From Rhodospirillaceae bacterium (GTDB lineage: Bacteria; Pseudomonadota; Alphaproteobacteria; JAEUKQ01): DNA of 64,000 bases. The DNA lies in the NCBI GenBank assembly GCA_016722635.1, contig JADKIX010000010.1:310001-374000 (forward strand), read 5' to 3'. The translations under genes and the position numbers were made by a program. This document shows, piece by piece, positions 16,937 to 26,428 of the stretch (its first letter is position 1; each line of letters begins with the position of its first letter). A model generated the notes under the pieces. It ran no database searches. It was given only the letters and a program-made list of their open reading frames with translations, and was not told the origin of the DNA.

Positions 16937-17820
16937 TAGTAATGGACCCGCCGTTCAATAAAACGAAACTGGATAATGGTTAACAGGCAAACAATAATCA
17001 TTAAAACAACGGATTGCGCCCCAGCGCCGCTCCAATCATTCCCTTCCACCCCATCTTTATAAACTTTATAAATTAATGTCTGCGTGGCCTGGGAGGGGCC
17101 ACCACGGGTGGTTGAATGGATGACGGCAAAAGTATCAAAAAAAGCATAGACGCAATTGACAACGATCAGGAAAAAGGTCGTCGGTGACAATAAGGGAAAA
17201 ATAATAGTCCAAAAACGTTTGTTGCTGGAGGCGCCATCAATGGCGGCCGCTTCAATTAACGATTTGGGAATCGACTGCAATCCCGCCAAGAAAAACAAGA
17301 AATTATAGCTGATTTGTTTCCAGGCAGAGGCTATAATAACTAAAATCAGGGCATCTTCGCCATTCAAAAAATGGTTCCAATCATATCCCAGTCCTCTGGC
17401 AGCGTAGGCTAACAAGCCGATGGTGGGATTGAACATAAACCACCACAAAGCCCCGGCAACGGCGGGGGCAATAGCATAAGGCCATAGTAAAAAGGTTTTA
17501 TAGGTTTGGTTGCCTCGCATTAATTTATCTGCTTTGCAGGCCAAGAGCAAGGCAAAACCCATCGAAATGCCAGCAACTGCCACACTAAAAACAATAGTGA
17601 CAACAAAGGAATGTTGATAAGAAGGGTCGGCAAATAATTTCAGAAAATTATCAAACCCTACAAATTCGCGGTTAATGCCGAAGGCATCTTCCTGCCATAA
17701 GGATTGATATAAAGCCTGGCTAGCTGGCCAAATAAAAAATAGCAGGGTAATGATTAATTGGGGCGCAACCAATAACCAGGCAATTCCTGACTTGCTAAAC
17801 GTGACGCGTTTTTCAGACAT
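16936..17820 (-). CDS. ugpA: sn-glycerol-3-phosphate ABC transporter permease UgpA
   Basis: Second inner-membrane permease (MalF-like but short, 294 residues, as usual for UgpA). It has six hydrophobic segments, an N-terminal LLVAPQLIITLLFFIWPA helix, a large periplasmic region with SLWQEDAFGIN, and the EAA loop SLIEAAAIDGASSNKRFW near residue 190. The DTFAVIHSTTRGGPSQAT region near the C-terminus matches sugar permeases. It follows ugpB after an intercistronic hairpin and overlaps ugpE. Confidence 0.92.
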   Translation of the reverse strand: MSEKRVTFSKSGIAWLLVAPQLIITLLFFIWPASQALYQSLWQEDAFGINREFVGFDNFLKLFADPSYQHSFVVTIVFSVAVAGISMGFALLLACKADKLMRGNQTYKTFLLWPYAIAPAVAGALWWFMFNPTIGLLAYAARGLGYDWNHFLNGEDALILVIIASAWKQISYNFLFFLAGLQSIPKSLIEAAAIDGASSNKRFWTIIFPLLSPTTFFLIVVNCVYAFFDTFAVIHSTTRGGPSQATQTLIYKVYKDGVEGNDWSGAGAQSVVLMIIVCLLTIIQFRFIERRVHY

Positions 17821-17867
17821 TATACAACGGATAAATAAAAGGTAATAAAAATGGATCGTTCCCCACT

Positions 17868-17904
17868 AAAAAAACCAGGGCTGTTTTTCAACCCTGGTTT
17901 TATC
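17868..17904 (-). terminator. Intercistronic hairpin with T-tract between ugpB and ugpA
   Basis: Ten-base stem AAAACCAGGG (17871-17880) with CCCTGGTTTT (17892-17901) around an 11-base loop; on the minus strand it ends in seven T. It sits six bases past the ugpB stop and upstream of ugpA, so it can act as a partial terminator or 3' stabiliser, leaving ugpB mRNA in excess over the permease genes, a common scheme for binding-protein operons. Confidence 0.75.
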
Positions 17905-17910
17905 TAGCAT

Positions 17911-19233
17911 TTATTTATTGGTGCGTTCAAATTGGCGCAGCAATTCATTGCTACGTTGAACGGCATCATCAAGAGCGGCTTTCGCCGTTTTCTTGCCTGC
18001 CAACACTGCCTCAATTTCGTCTTCAATAACATCACGGATCTGGGCGAAATTCCCTAAACGTAAACCCTTCGAATTTGCATTCGGCGTGCCACGGGTTAAC
18101 TGTTTAATGGGAACATCCGTGCCTGGGTTTTTATCATAAAAACCTTGCTGGCGGCTTAATTCATAGGCTTTGGTAGTAATGGGGAGATAACCGCTAAATT
18201 GATGCCATTCCGTTTGTATTTCTGGTGATGACAAATAGGTAAAAAATTTGGCAACACCTTTATAATCGCTCTTCGGATAGCCGTTTAGTACCCATAAAGT
18301 GGCACCACCAATAATGCTGTTTTTAGGGGTTTGGATGGCGTCAGGCCAATAAGGCAACATGCCCACACCAAACTCAAACTTCACACTGGCCTTAACGGCA
18401 GCATAAGCGGAAGATGAATTCATGTAGATAGCACATTCGCCACTATAAAATTTTGGCCCGCTGTCGGAACGCCGACCACCATAATCAAAAATTTTGCTTT
18501 TTTGCCATTCCGCCAATTTGGCGATATGGCGAACTTGTAAGGCCCCGTTCAATTGTAAGACGGTATCCAATCCATCAAAACCATTGGCCCTGGTAGCAAT
18601 CGGAATATCATGCAAAGCACTGAAATTTTCCAATTGTATCCAAGATGGCCAGCCTGAAGTAAACCCACAAGGATAACCCGCTGCCTGTAATTTTTTGGCA
18701 GCAGCCTCGAGTTCCGGCCATGTGGCCGGGGACTGATCGGGATTTAAGCCAGCTTTACGGAAAGCATCCTTATTGTAATAAACGACGGGGGTGGAACTGT
18801 TGAAAGGTAAAGAAAGGATATTACCCTTGCTGTCTGAATAATAACCGACCACGGCCCCTAAATAAGCTTTCGGGTCAAACGCTTCTTTTTGATCAGCCAT
18901 CAATTGATAAACCGGGTATATGGCGCCCTTCGCGGACATCATGGTGGCCGTACCCACTTCAAAAACCTGAACGATGTGGGGTTGTTGCTTGGCGCGGAAG
19001 GCGGCAATAGCGGCCGTCATGGTTTCCGTATAGTTTCCCTTATAAACCGGGACGATTTTATATTCTTTCTGTGAGGCATTAAAGCGGTTGGCAAAATCGG
19101 TTAATTTTTCCCCGAGTTCGCCGCCCATAGCATGCCAGAACTGAATTTCAGTTTGGGCCTTGGCTGTCATGGTGGCAACACATAACATGGAAGCAATCAA
19201 GGCGATGAGGCGGATAAAACGAATTCCTATCAT
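17911..19233 (-). CDS. ugpB: sn-glycerol-3-phosphate ABC transporter substrate-binding protein UgpB
   Basis: Periplasmic binding protein of the SBP_bac_1 family, 440 residues. The N-terminus is a clear signal peptide (basic MIGIRFIRLI, hydrophobic core, cleavage after AKA near residue 26). The mature start TEIQFWHAMGGELGEKL and the later STPVVYYNKDAF and GWPSWIQLENF segments are characteristic of UgpB, whose ligand pocket uses Trp residues. It is the first gene of ugpB-A-E-C and is separated from the permease genes by a hairpin. Expression is likely phosphate- or carbon-regulated in relatives, but no Pho box was recognised here. Confidence 0.92.
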   Translation of the reverse strand: MIGIRFIRLIALIASMLCVATMTAKAQTEIQFWHAMGGELGEKLTDFANRFNASQKEYKIVPVYKGNYTETMTAAIAAFRAKQQPHIVQVFEVGTATMMSAKGAIYPVYQLMADQKEAFDPKAYLGAVVGYYSDSKGNILSLPFNSSTPVVYYNKDAFRKAGLNPDQSPATWPELEAAAKKLQAAGYPCGFTSGWPSWIQLENFSALHDIPIATRANGFDGLDTVLQLNGALQVRHIAKLAEWQKSKIFDYGGRRSDSGPKFYSGECAIYMNSSSAYAAVKASVKFEFGVGMLPYWPDAIQTPKNSIIGGATLWVLNGYPKSDYKGVAKFFTYLSSPEIQTEWHQFSGYLPITTKAYELSRQQGFYDKNPGTDVPIKQLTRGTPNANSKGLRLGNFAQIRDVIEDEIEAVLAGKKTAKAALDDAVQRSNELLRQFERTNK

Positions 19234-19581
19234 GGCGGTTCCTGTCCTAAAATAATTGTTTTTAAGTAGCGTTGTCGGGTGACATTATGAAAGCAAAAAT
19301 GGTCTAGCCAACAATCCACTTCTTATTAGTACTACTAAACAAACATGACAATTTGATGAAGTAAAGTTTTTTTATAAGGGAATTTCAAATTAATTTTAGG
19401 ATGTCTTGTGAAAATAAATGAATCATTGGCTTTTTAACACTTAAATTATAGGGCGAACAATGAAATTTTTTTATGGGTGCGCTTGCTTTTTCATTGATCT
19501 ATCAATTGACCTGGGGCAAATTTTTGTTAGGCTAGGAAAAAATTGCAAGCTATCCCAATCGATATCAGTTAGGAAAAACAG
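19234..19581. other. Divergent intergenic region between ugpB and lysK
   Basis: 348 bp without a gene. On the minus strand TTGGCT-16 bp-CATAAT near 19286-19313 could drive ugpB. On the plus strand TTGACC at 19508 followed by a poor TAGGCT-like -10 (about 19531) could drive lysK. The stretch 19340-19440 is very AT-rich. I see no Pho box, riboswitch or T-box and no repeat worth naming. Confidence 0.35.
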
Positions 19582-21165
19582 ATGACAACCCAAATGAAAG
19601 AGTTTGCCCAAGCGGCAAAAGCCTGGCCCTTCGAAGAGGCGCGGCGCATTGTGGAACGCTTGGCTGGCAAAAAGCCCAGCAAAGGCTATGTTTTATTTGA
19701 AACCGGTTATGGCCCGTCCGGCTTGCCGCATATCGGTACATTCGGTGAGGTGGTGCGAACCACTATGGTGCGCCAAGCCTTTCAGCAATTAAGTGATATC
19801 CCCACCCGGTTGTTTGCGTTTTCCGATGATATGGACGGGTTGCGCAAAGTGCCAACCAATATCCCCAACCGGGAGATGGTTAGCCAACATTTGGGCAAAC
19901 CATTAACATCGATACCCGACCCTTTCGGTAAATATGAAAGCTTTGGGCACCATAATAACGCTAGGTTACGATCTTTCCTTGATTCCTTTGGCTTTGAATA
20001 TGAATTTCAAAGCGCTACCGAATGGTATAAAAGCGGCAGATTCGATAAGGCTTTGCTGGCCGTGCTTACAAAATATGAACAAATTATGGAAATTATGTTG
20101 CCGTCATTGCGGGAAGAACGCCAGCAAACCTATAGCCCGTTTTTGCCGCTTTGCCCCAAAACCGGGCGGGTGTTACAAGTGCCGGTGATTCGTCATGATA
20201 TCAAAGCGGGGACGATTGTTTACCAAGGTGAAGATGGGAAACAAGTGGAAACCCCCGTCACGGGCGGGCGCTGCAAATTGCAGTGGAAGCCCGATTGGGC
20301 AATGCGCTGGATGGCTTTGCAGGTGGATTATGAAATGTCAGGCAAGGATTTGATCCCATCGGTTAAATTGGCCACGGAGATTTGTGAAGTGTTGGGCGCA
20401 CCGCCCCCGGTCTGCCTGAGTTATGAATTATTCTTGGACGAAAATGGCGAAAAAATTTCGAAATCACGCGGTAACGGCTTAAGTGTGGAAGAATGGCTGG
20501 CTTATGCCCCGCCGGAAAGCCTATCGCTTTATATGTATCAAAAACCCCGCACCGCCAAAAGGCTGTATTTTGATGTGATTCCCAAAGCGGTTGATGAATA
20601 TGTGGATTTTTTGGAAAAATTCCCGAAAGAACCGTTGGCTACGCAATTAGAAAACCCCGTATGGCATATCCATAATGGCAAGGTGCCAGCGCTTGGGGCC
20701 ATTCTGAATTTCAGCATTTTATTAAATTTGGTTAGTGTTTGTAATGCCGAGGATAAGCAAGTGTTATGGGGCTTTATCTCGCGCTATGCCAAGGGTGCCA
20801 ACCCCGCTAATTCACCGTTGTTAGATAGGCTGGTTGGTTATGCCATTGCCTATTATGTGGCGCGGGTGAAACCCACCCGCAAATTCCGGTTGGCCAATGA
20901 TATGGAGAAGGCGGCGATTGCCGATATCCGGCAATTACTCCAGAAACTGCCTGATAACCCCCCGACAGAAATGATCCAAACCCAGTTTTATGATGTGGGC
21001 AAACGCCATGCTTTTGCTGATTTGCGGGCTTGGTTCAAAGCCCTTTATGAAATTTTGTTGGGGCAAGAGCAGGGGCCGCGTTGGGGAACTTTTGTGGCCC
21101 TTTATGGCATTAAGGAAATGATTGCGCTGCTCGAGAAAGCAGAAAAAGGCCAATCAATCGCTTGA
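19582..21165 (+). CDS. lysK: Lysyl-tRNA synthetase, class I (LysK)
   Basis: Charges tRNA-Lys with lysine. At 527 residues it belongs to the class I (archaeal-type) LysRS, which replaces the class II LysS in many alphaproteobacteria. Class I signature sequences are present: GLPHIGTFGEV (HIGH-equivalent, about residue 49) and GEKISKSRGNG (KMSKS-equivalent, about residue 290), with the FSDDMDGLRKVP active-site segment between them. The start follows AGGAAAAACAG. It probably forms a two-gene unit with pyrD, which begins 50 bp downstream. Full length, no anomaly. Confidence 0.95.
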   Translation: MTTQMKEFAQAAKAWPFEEARRIVERLAGKKPSKGYVLFETGYGPSGLPHIGTFGEVVRTTMVRQAFQQLSDIPTRLFAFSDDMDGLRKVPTNIPNREMVSQHLGKPLTSIPDPFGKYESFGHHNNARLRSFLDSFGFEYEFQSATEWYKSGRFDKALLAVLTKYEQIMEIMLPSLREERQQTYSPFLPLCPKTGRVLQVPVIRHDIKAGTIVYQGEDGKQVETPVTGGRCKLQWKPDWAMRWMALQVDYEMSGKDLIPSVKLATEICEVLGAPPPVCLSYELFLDENGEKISKSRGNGLSVEEWLAYAPPESLSLYMYQKPRTAKRLYFDVIPKAVDEYVDFLEKFPKEPLATQLENPVWHIHNGKVPALGAILNFSILLNLVSVCNAEDKQVLWGFISRYAKGANPANSPLLDRLVGYAIAYYVARVKPTRKFRLANDMEKAAIADIRQLLQKLPDNPPTEMIQTQFYDVGKRHAFADLRAWFKALYEILLGQEQGPRWGTFVALYGIKEMIALLEKAEKGQSIA

Positions 21166-21215
21166 TTTTAAGCCAATTAAAATTGGGGAGCGGGTAAGTA
21201 AGGGAAGATTTGTTC

Positions 21216-22276
21216 ATGTTACAACGCTTGCTATTTTTGCTGGCCCCGGAAACCGCTCACCGTTTGGTGATAAGGTCTTTTCAGCAATTGCCAAAATTGC
21301 TGCCAGCGATGTTAGGTAGCCCCAAACCATCCGCAAATGATTCTTTCTTAAGCCAGCAATTATGGGGAAAAACTTTCCCCAACCCCATCGGGTTGGCGCC
21401 CGGCTTTGATAAAAATGCTGAGGTTTTTGCCCCCATGCTGCGGCTTGGTTTTGGCTTTGTGGAAGTGGGGACTTTAACCCCCAAGCCGCAGTTAGGAAAC
21501 GATAAGCCCCGCCTTTTCCGTCTGCCGGAAGATCAGGCCGTGATTAACCGCTTGGGTTTTAACAATCACGGGCAAGCAGTAGCTTATGAGCGGTTGCAGC
21601 GAGGAAGGGCGAAAACTGCTGGCATCATTGGCGTAAATATTGGCAAAAACAAAGACAGTGCCGATGCCGTGGCCGATTACGTGATGGGTTGGCAAAAAAT
21701 GGCAGGGGTTGCTGATTATATCACGGTGAATATTTCTTCGCCCAACACGGCCGGATTACGGGATTTGCAACATAGCAAACAATTGGAAGGATTATTGGCG
21801 GCGTTAAGCCAAGCACGGTTGCAAACGGCCACTAATCCGCCGTTATTATTAAAAATTGCCCCTGATTTAGAGGCCAATCAATTACAAGACGTTATCCAAC
21901 TTTGCCTGCAATATCAGCTGGATGGTTTGATCATCAGCAATACCACCATTAAACGCCCTGCTTCCCTAAAAACCCGCATGCCTCACAAGCGGGCGGCCTA
22001 AGCGGCCAACCCTTGTTTGACTTATCCACTGCAACCTTGGCTGCAGCCTGCGCACTGACCAAGGGCAAAATACCACTCATTGGGGTGGGGGGAGTGGCCT
22101 CAGCAGAGCAAGCCTACCAAAAAATCAAGGCTGGCGCCAATTTGGTGCAGCTTTACACCGGGCTAGTGTATGGGGGTTTCCCCTTACTTTACCAAATCCA
22201 ACGTGGTCTTCGCCAATATCTGAAGCAAGACGGCTATGGTAATGTTCGGGAGGCAGTGGGAACTGCAGTGAATTAA
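21216..22276 (+). pseudogene. pyrD: Dihydroorotate dehydrogenase (quinone), class 2, frameshifted
   Basis: Inner-membrane flavoprotein oxidising dihydroorotate to orotate in de novo pyrimidine synthesis. The first frame (21216-about 21985) holds the class 2 N-terminal helix (MLQRLLFLLAPETAHRLV), GLAPGFDKNAEV, NRLGFNNHG, GVNIGKNK and the catalytic-serine segment VNISSPNT. It then stops at 21999-22001, while a second frame continues with GGLSGQPLFDL, IGVGGVASAEQAY and LVQLYTGLVYGG to 22276. Total length 1061 bp is one base short of 354 codons. The missing base lies at the AA of 21987-21988, where AAA would restore KAGGLSG. Sequencing error is a serious alternative. ATG 21216 is preferred over TTG 21210 by family alignment. 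Confidence 0.93.
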
Positions 22277-22378
22277 GTAACTTAAAATAATAAGGGATGA
22301 AAAGGAAAATCGAGTGAGTTTTTCATAGGTGAAAAAATTGCTAAAATCAGCATTACTCGTAATTTTAAAGGAACTTGC

Positions 22379-23032
22379 ATGGAAAAAATCCAAATTCTAC
22401 TGAGCCAAATACTTTTTTTATTTATGTTCAGCTTCAACCCAGGATTTGCTCAGCAGCCTTATGAGGTAGAAGATATAGATATGGCTTTAATTTATTATAA
22501 ATTATCCGGTGCACAGATTCCCTGGAAAGAAATTGCTTTAAACTATCCAGAATATTTGATAAATCCCAACGCGTTTGCGAGGCAAGATTTTCTAGAAAAG
22601 CTCGAGCCAATAATTCTAGAACAAACAAATAGTTTATTTCAGAAAAAATCCTTGGTTGTTTTTACGAATCTAGAACTTCAAGAATATGATTCTGATCAGA
22701 CGGCATTTTTCCTAGATTTCTCAGATAATAGCTATTTATCGTATGATTCATATCCATCTGCTCATGAGGATATCGCGTTAACTTTTGACAATGGTGCTCA
22801 GTTCGCAACTTGGTTTGTTAACAAGGAAGAAGCTAGAAAAATCACGCAACAAATAGGTAGGAACAGAGCCGTAGTGGCGATTATTGAATTTGTTCCTGTT
22901 GCAGCTAAACGTGGGAAATTATCTGATTCTGATATGGAGAGTAAAATTATCCAAGCTAATATTATTAGGATTACCTTTCAGACACTTGATACAAGAATAC
23001 AATTAGGCTCTATTGAAGCAAAAGCTAAATAA
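22379..23032 (+). CDS. Exported protein of unknown function (217 residues)
   Basis: I do not recognise the family with certainty. The start is supported by AAAGGAA seven bases upstream. Residues 1-25 form a signal peptide (hydrophobic LSQILFLFMFSF, cleavage after GFA-Q). The mature part is acidic at first (YEVEDIDMALIYYKLSG), then shows alternating strands such as LVVFTNLELQEYDS and VVAIIEFVPVAAK. There are no cysteines or membrane segments after the signal. AT content is higher than in pyrD. It stands alone between pyrD (same strand) and tgt (opposite strand). Confidence 0.75.
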   Translation: MEKIQILLSQILFLFMFSFNPGFAQQPYEVEDIDMALIYYKLSGAQIPWKEIALNYPEYLINPNAFARQDFLEKLEPIILEQTNSLFQKKSLVVFTNLELQEYDSDQTAFFLDFSDNSYLSYDSYPSAHEDIALTFDNGAQFATWFVNKEEARKITQQIGRNRAVVAIIEFVPVAAKRGKLSDSDMESKIIQANIIRITFQTLDTRIQLGSIEAKAK

Positions 23033-23210
23033 CAATCCTATTATCAAGTGCAGGCAATCCTAAATAGAAAGTTTTTTTTAATAGAGTTCACATAACGCCA
23101 ATTAACGTCAATAAAAATATTCCTTTTATTACCAAAAAGCTCTAACTAGAAATTCATTCTTGAATAATTTGGAAAAATAGAAACACACGATTACAAGTAA
23201 GCCTCTTATC

Positions 23211-24403
23211 TCAACCCAACCATTTCGCTTCACCTCCGCTAACTACCATTTTGCGGGATTGCATTGCCTGCGGGATGTCACGCAGCAGGCGATTCATGAT
23301 GGAAATGTTATGGATGGTGACCAATTGCATGCCAAGTATCTCTTTGCTTTTTAGCAGATGGTGCAGATAGGCGCGGGAAAAGTTTTTGCAGCAATAACAC
23401 AGGCATTCATCCCATAAGGGATTCGGGTCTTCGCGGAAACAGGCATTGTTCAGATTAATCCGCTCCTTATCCGCCTTGGGTAATAACGCGCCGCCATGGC
23501 GGGCCATGCGAGTGGGGGCCACGCAGTCGAAGGTGTCAATGCCTTGCTCAACCCCGCTTAAAATATCGCTGATGCCGCCAATGCCCAACAAATGAATGGG
23601 CCGGTCACGCTTTAAATTTCGGGTGGCATAAGCCACCACTTCCTGCATTTGGGCTTTATCACCCCCCAAGGTGCCGCCCACCGCGTGACCGAAGAAAGGC
23701 TGGCTGTTCACGAAATCAGCGGCTTCCTGGCGTAAATCCTCATACACGCCGCCTTGAATAATACCATACAAGGCTTGCTGGTCATTGCCTTTATCATAAC
23801 CGCGGGCGAATTCATCCATACAGCGCTTGCCCCACCGGTGGCTCATGGACAAAGAACGCCCGGTATAAGCCTTATCGGCATGGAAGGGGGTGCATTCATC
23901 CAACACCACAATCAAATCAGCCCCGAGTTCTCGCTGGATGTGAATGGACCGCTCAGGCGTCAGCATATGCAACCGCCCATCAATGTAGGAACGGAAACGC
24001 GCCCCTTCTTCGGTAATTTTCAGCAAAGTTTGCGGACGATTCGGTGACCCTCGGCCTTTAATCTCATCAGCAACCGACCCATGCCCCAAACTGAATATCT
24101 GGAACCCGCCGGAATCGGTTAACATCGGCCCGTTCCAGCCGCAAAATTTATGCAACCCCCTTGGCGGGCAATCAATTCCGATCCCGGTTGCAGCATGAGA
24201 TGATAGGTGTTGGATAAAATAATCTGGGTGCCGCTGGCCACCAAATCAGCTGGGGTTGCCGCTTTCATCGCGGCGCGGGTGGCGCAGAAAATGAAAGCAG
24301 GTGTCTCAAGGCCCCCATGTGGGGTGGTCAAATACCCGACCCGCGCCAAGCTGTTCGGGTCGGATGCTTGAATGGTGAAATCAAAGCGCGGATACAGGCT
24401 CAT
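23211..24403 (-). pseudogene. tgt: Queuine tRNA-ribosyltransferase Tgt, frameshifted
   Basis: Exchanges G34 of GUN-anticodon tRNAs for the queuosine precursor preQ1. The N-terminal frame (24403 to about 24160) gives MSLYPRFDF, TPHGGLETPAF and SNTYHLMLQPG. The second frame to 23211 gives LHKFCGWNGPMLTDSGGFQIFSL split across its start, VLDECTP, GIIQGGVYEDLR, GIGGISDI, the nucleophile region FDCVAPTRMAR and the zinc site CLCYCC...H. Length 1193 bp is one base short of 398 codons. The switch lies at the C5 run 24156-24160 (G5 in the coding strand; G6 restores frame). Loss of one base by sequencing error or real mutation cannot be told apart here. It lies two bases after the precursor transporter gene. 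Confidence 0.93.
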
Positions 24404-24405
24404 AC

Positions 24406-25206
24406 TTACGCAGCTTTCGCTTGACGGTCGCGTTTCGGCACAAAGAAGCGGGCCAATTCAATCACTGGGGCTTCGGTGATGGCCAATAGCAGCCGGATCA
24501 GATAGGTGCCAAAGATATAAGATAACAACACCTCAAAGCTTACGGGATTTTCGCTAAACACCACCCAGGCCAACGTGCTGAAGATGATATTGTCAACAAG
24601 CCCTGAGAAAGCAGTTGAAAGGCTGGCCCGCAACCACAAAAAGCGGTTCTTGGTCAGCCATTTGATCAACAGGAAAACCCAAATATCATTCATCTGGCTG
24701 ATGAGGAATGAGCAAACACTGGCCGCGATAATCGCAGGGATCGGCATGAACAACGCCATCATATGCCCCTGGTTCTCCATAGCCCAAGCCATATCCGTTC
24801 CCGCCTCAGCCACACTCAAGGGGCGATAGCTTAAAGCCACGAACATCATCAGGGTAAACAAAATGGCGCCAGCGAAACCCAACAGCACGCTGCGCTGGGC
24901 GGCTTTCTTGCCGTAAAATTCAGTTAAACTGTCGGTCGCTAAATAGCTTGCGGAGAAAAGAATAGTGCCGAGCGGCATTAAACCGCTTTCCAAAAATCCG
25001 TTGAGATGGGTGAAATTGGAAGCAGTCAACACTTGGATATTTGCACCAATAACTGCAACCACAATAAATAAGGTCAGGCCGAAGGCCCCGAACAAGCGTA
25101 ATAATAATAAAATGGCAGCGTTGCAGATCAGCCAATCAATCAACAGCATCCATTCCGGTGCCAGGGATTGGGAAAGGTTCAGCCAGTCTTGGATAAGGGA
25201 TGCCAT
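24406..25206 (-). CDS. yhhQ: Queuosine precursor (preQ0) transporter, YhhQ/VUT family
   Basis: Polytopic inner-membrane protein of the vitamin-uptake-like (VUT/DUF165) family, known to import 7-cyano-7-deazaguanine. The 266-residue protein shows about six hydrophobic segments and the family motifs GANIQVLTASNF, ATDSLTEFYGKKAAQRSVL and SQMNDIWVF, plus SGLVDNIIFSTLAW. Its stop lies two bases before the tgt start, so transporter and transglycosylase are co-transcribed, which supports the precursor-uptake role. QueA/QueF-type enzymes are not in the window. Confidence 0.88.
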   Translation of the reverse strand: MASLIQDWLNLSQSLAPEWMLLIDWLICNAAILLLLRLFGAFGLTLFIVVAVIGANIQVLTASNFTHLNGFLESGLMPLGTILFSASYLATDSLTEFYGKKAAQRSVLLGFAGAILFTLMMFVALSYRPLSVAEAGTDMAWAMENQGHMMALFMPIPAIIAASVCSFLISQMNDIWVFLLIKWLTKNRFLWLRASLSTAFSGLVDNIIFSTLAWVVFSENPVSFEVLLSYIFGTYLIRLLLAITEAPVIELARFFVPKRDRQAKAA

Positions 25207-25384
25207 ATCTACTCTACTCCTTGGGAAAAATCATAAAGCCCGTATTCGATGATAATTTTTAGGAACGTTGTTCCTGAGGCGAACCATAATAGGCCCGGTT
25301 GTTTTTGCAAGACATAATTCACATAAATGCCAAGGCTTCGAAAATGAGGGTTAATAGGGATAAGTGATGAAGGCCGCATCAATA

Positions 25385-25412
25385 AAAAAGGGCAGTTAAA
25401 CTGCCCCTTTTT
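25385..25412 (-). terminator. Rho-independent terminator of rpmB
   Basis: Minus strand reads a perfect GGGCAGTT/AACTGCCC stem (25389-25406) flanked by A and T runs, ending in six T. It lies 22 bp past the rpmB stop. The flanking symmetry may let it work in both directions. Confidence 0.85.
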
Positions 25413-25434
25413 GAATAATTCTAAAATAGATGTT

Positions 25435-25734
25435 TTAACTGGCGGCAGCCTGACGAAGGCCAGCTTTTTCAATCCGCTTTTTCAAGCGACGGGCCTCAAG
25501 GGATAATTTATCACTGCATTGGGTTAAGATGAACGCATCCAACCCCCCATTGATTTCCACGGAACGCAAGGCATTGGTACTTAAACGTAAGCGGACGGTT
25601 TGCCCCAAGGCATCGCTAGTTAAGGAAACATGCTGTAAATTGGGCAGAAAACGACGGCGCGTTTTATTGTTGGCATGGCTAACTTTATTGCCATACAGTA
25701 CTTTTTTGCCGGTAAGATCACAACAACGAGGCAT
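25435..25734 (-). CDS. rpmB: 50S ribosomal protein L28
   Basis: Small basic protein of the large ribosomal subunit. The 99-residue sequence has the L28 N-terminal signature RCCDLTGKK and GNKVSHANNKTRRRFLPNL, then VRLRLSTNALRSV and a C-terminal lysine/arginine-rich helix. Length fits the longer alphaproteobacterial L28. It is a single-gene unit with its own promoter and terminator. In other alphaproteobacteria rpmB also lies near cobT, as here. Confidence 0.97.
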   Translation of the reverse strand: MPRCCDLTGKKVLYGNKVSHANNKTRRRFLPNLQHVSLTSDALGQTVRLRLSTNALRSVEINGGLDAFILTQCSDKLSLEARRLKKRIEKAGLRQAAAS

Positions 25735-25812
25735 ATTAATTTCCTTTTATTCTTTTATAAAAAAACAGCATAGCCAGCCGGATAGTATCATATACCACTG
25801 CGGCCATTCGCA

Positions 25813-25841
25813 ACCTAACGAGCTTGAGCCTATTTTGTCAA
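25813..25841 (-). promoter_or_regulatory. rpmB promoter
   Basis: Consensus TTGACA (25841-25836 on the minus strand), a 17-bp spacer and TTAGGT (25818-25813), about 80 bp before the rpmB ATG. Confidence 0.55.
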
Positions 25842-25900
25842 TATATTTTTGCTGCAAGAAAAACAAACTATATTAACCAAGATGAATAAGCCTCATAGAA

Positions 25901-26428
25901 TTACTTGGTGGTGCAGGTAAAGCAATCTTGTGCCATTTGCTTTTCTTGCAAAAAATAAACCAAATCCAAAGCTGGGGCTTCAATACCACTTTGGGTCACT
26001 AACAGGTGAACATGCCCGCGATGATGGGTCTGATGATTGAAAAGATGCGCCAACAGCAATTGTAATTGTTGATGTTGCGCCTCTCCATCCATGTCGCGGT
26101 AGCTGAAATCTTTTCCAAGTGATGAATGGGATAAAGAGTCAAGATACCATAACACCCGTTCATCCTCAGCTTGTCTGGCTTGCTTTAAGGATTGAAAATC
26201 ATCATACAAAATTTCATCAAGCTTGGTTGGCGATGTGCCTTTGCCCGTTAGGCGGTAAAGCCACAAACGGTCGACCACTAATAAATGGTTCAACGTTCCA
26301 TGAATGGAGTGGAAAGGTGCCTTCCGGTTTTCACGGTATAACGTTGAGGAAAGACCAGCAACAGATTGGTATAAACGTTGGTTGGCCCAGCGGTTGTATA
26401 AAGCTAATTCCTTAAAAAATTCCAGCAT
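25901..26428 (-). CDS. DinB-family protein (putative metal-dependent four-helix-bundle protein)
   Basis: A 175-residue protein of the DinB/YfiT-like superfamily. The start LEFFKELALYNRWANQRLY is the typical first helix. Metal-ligand histidines are visible: His48 in GTLNHLL and the pair His132/His136 in FNHQTHHRGHV. Members use this site as a thiol-dependent transferase or for unknown reactions; the substrate cannot be read from sequence. The C-terminus ends with a CFTC pair. It lies between rpmB and cobT on the same strand with a 158-bp gap from cobT, so it may be separately transcribed. Confidence 0.88.
   Translation of the reverse strand: MLEFFKELALYNRWANQRLYQSVAGLSSTLYRENRKAPFHSIHGTLNHLLVVDRLWLYRLTGKGTSPTKLDEILYDDFQSLKQARQAEDERVLWYLDSLSHSSLGKDFSYRDMDGEAQHQQLQLLLAHLFNHQTHHRGHVHLLVTQSGIEAPALDLVYFLQEKQMAQDCFTCTTK

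Noticed and set aside
25250..25280. PreQ1 class I riboswitch before yhhQ
   Set aside because: Stem and A-rich tail are present, but the loop is three bases instead of about a dozen, so the pseudoknot cannot form. Kept only as a weak finding.
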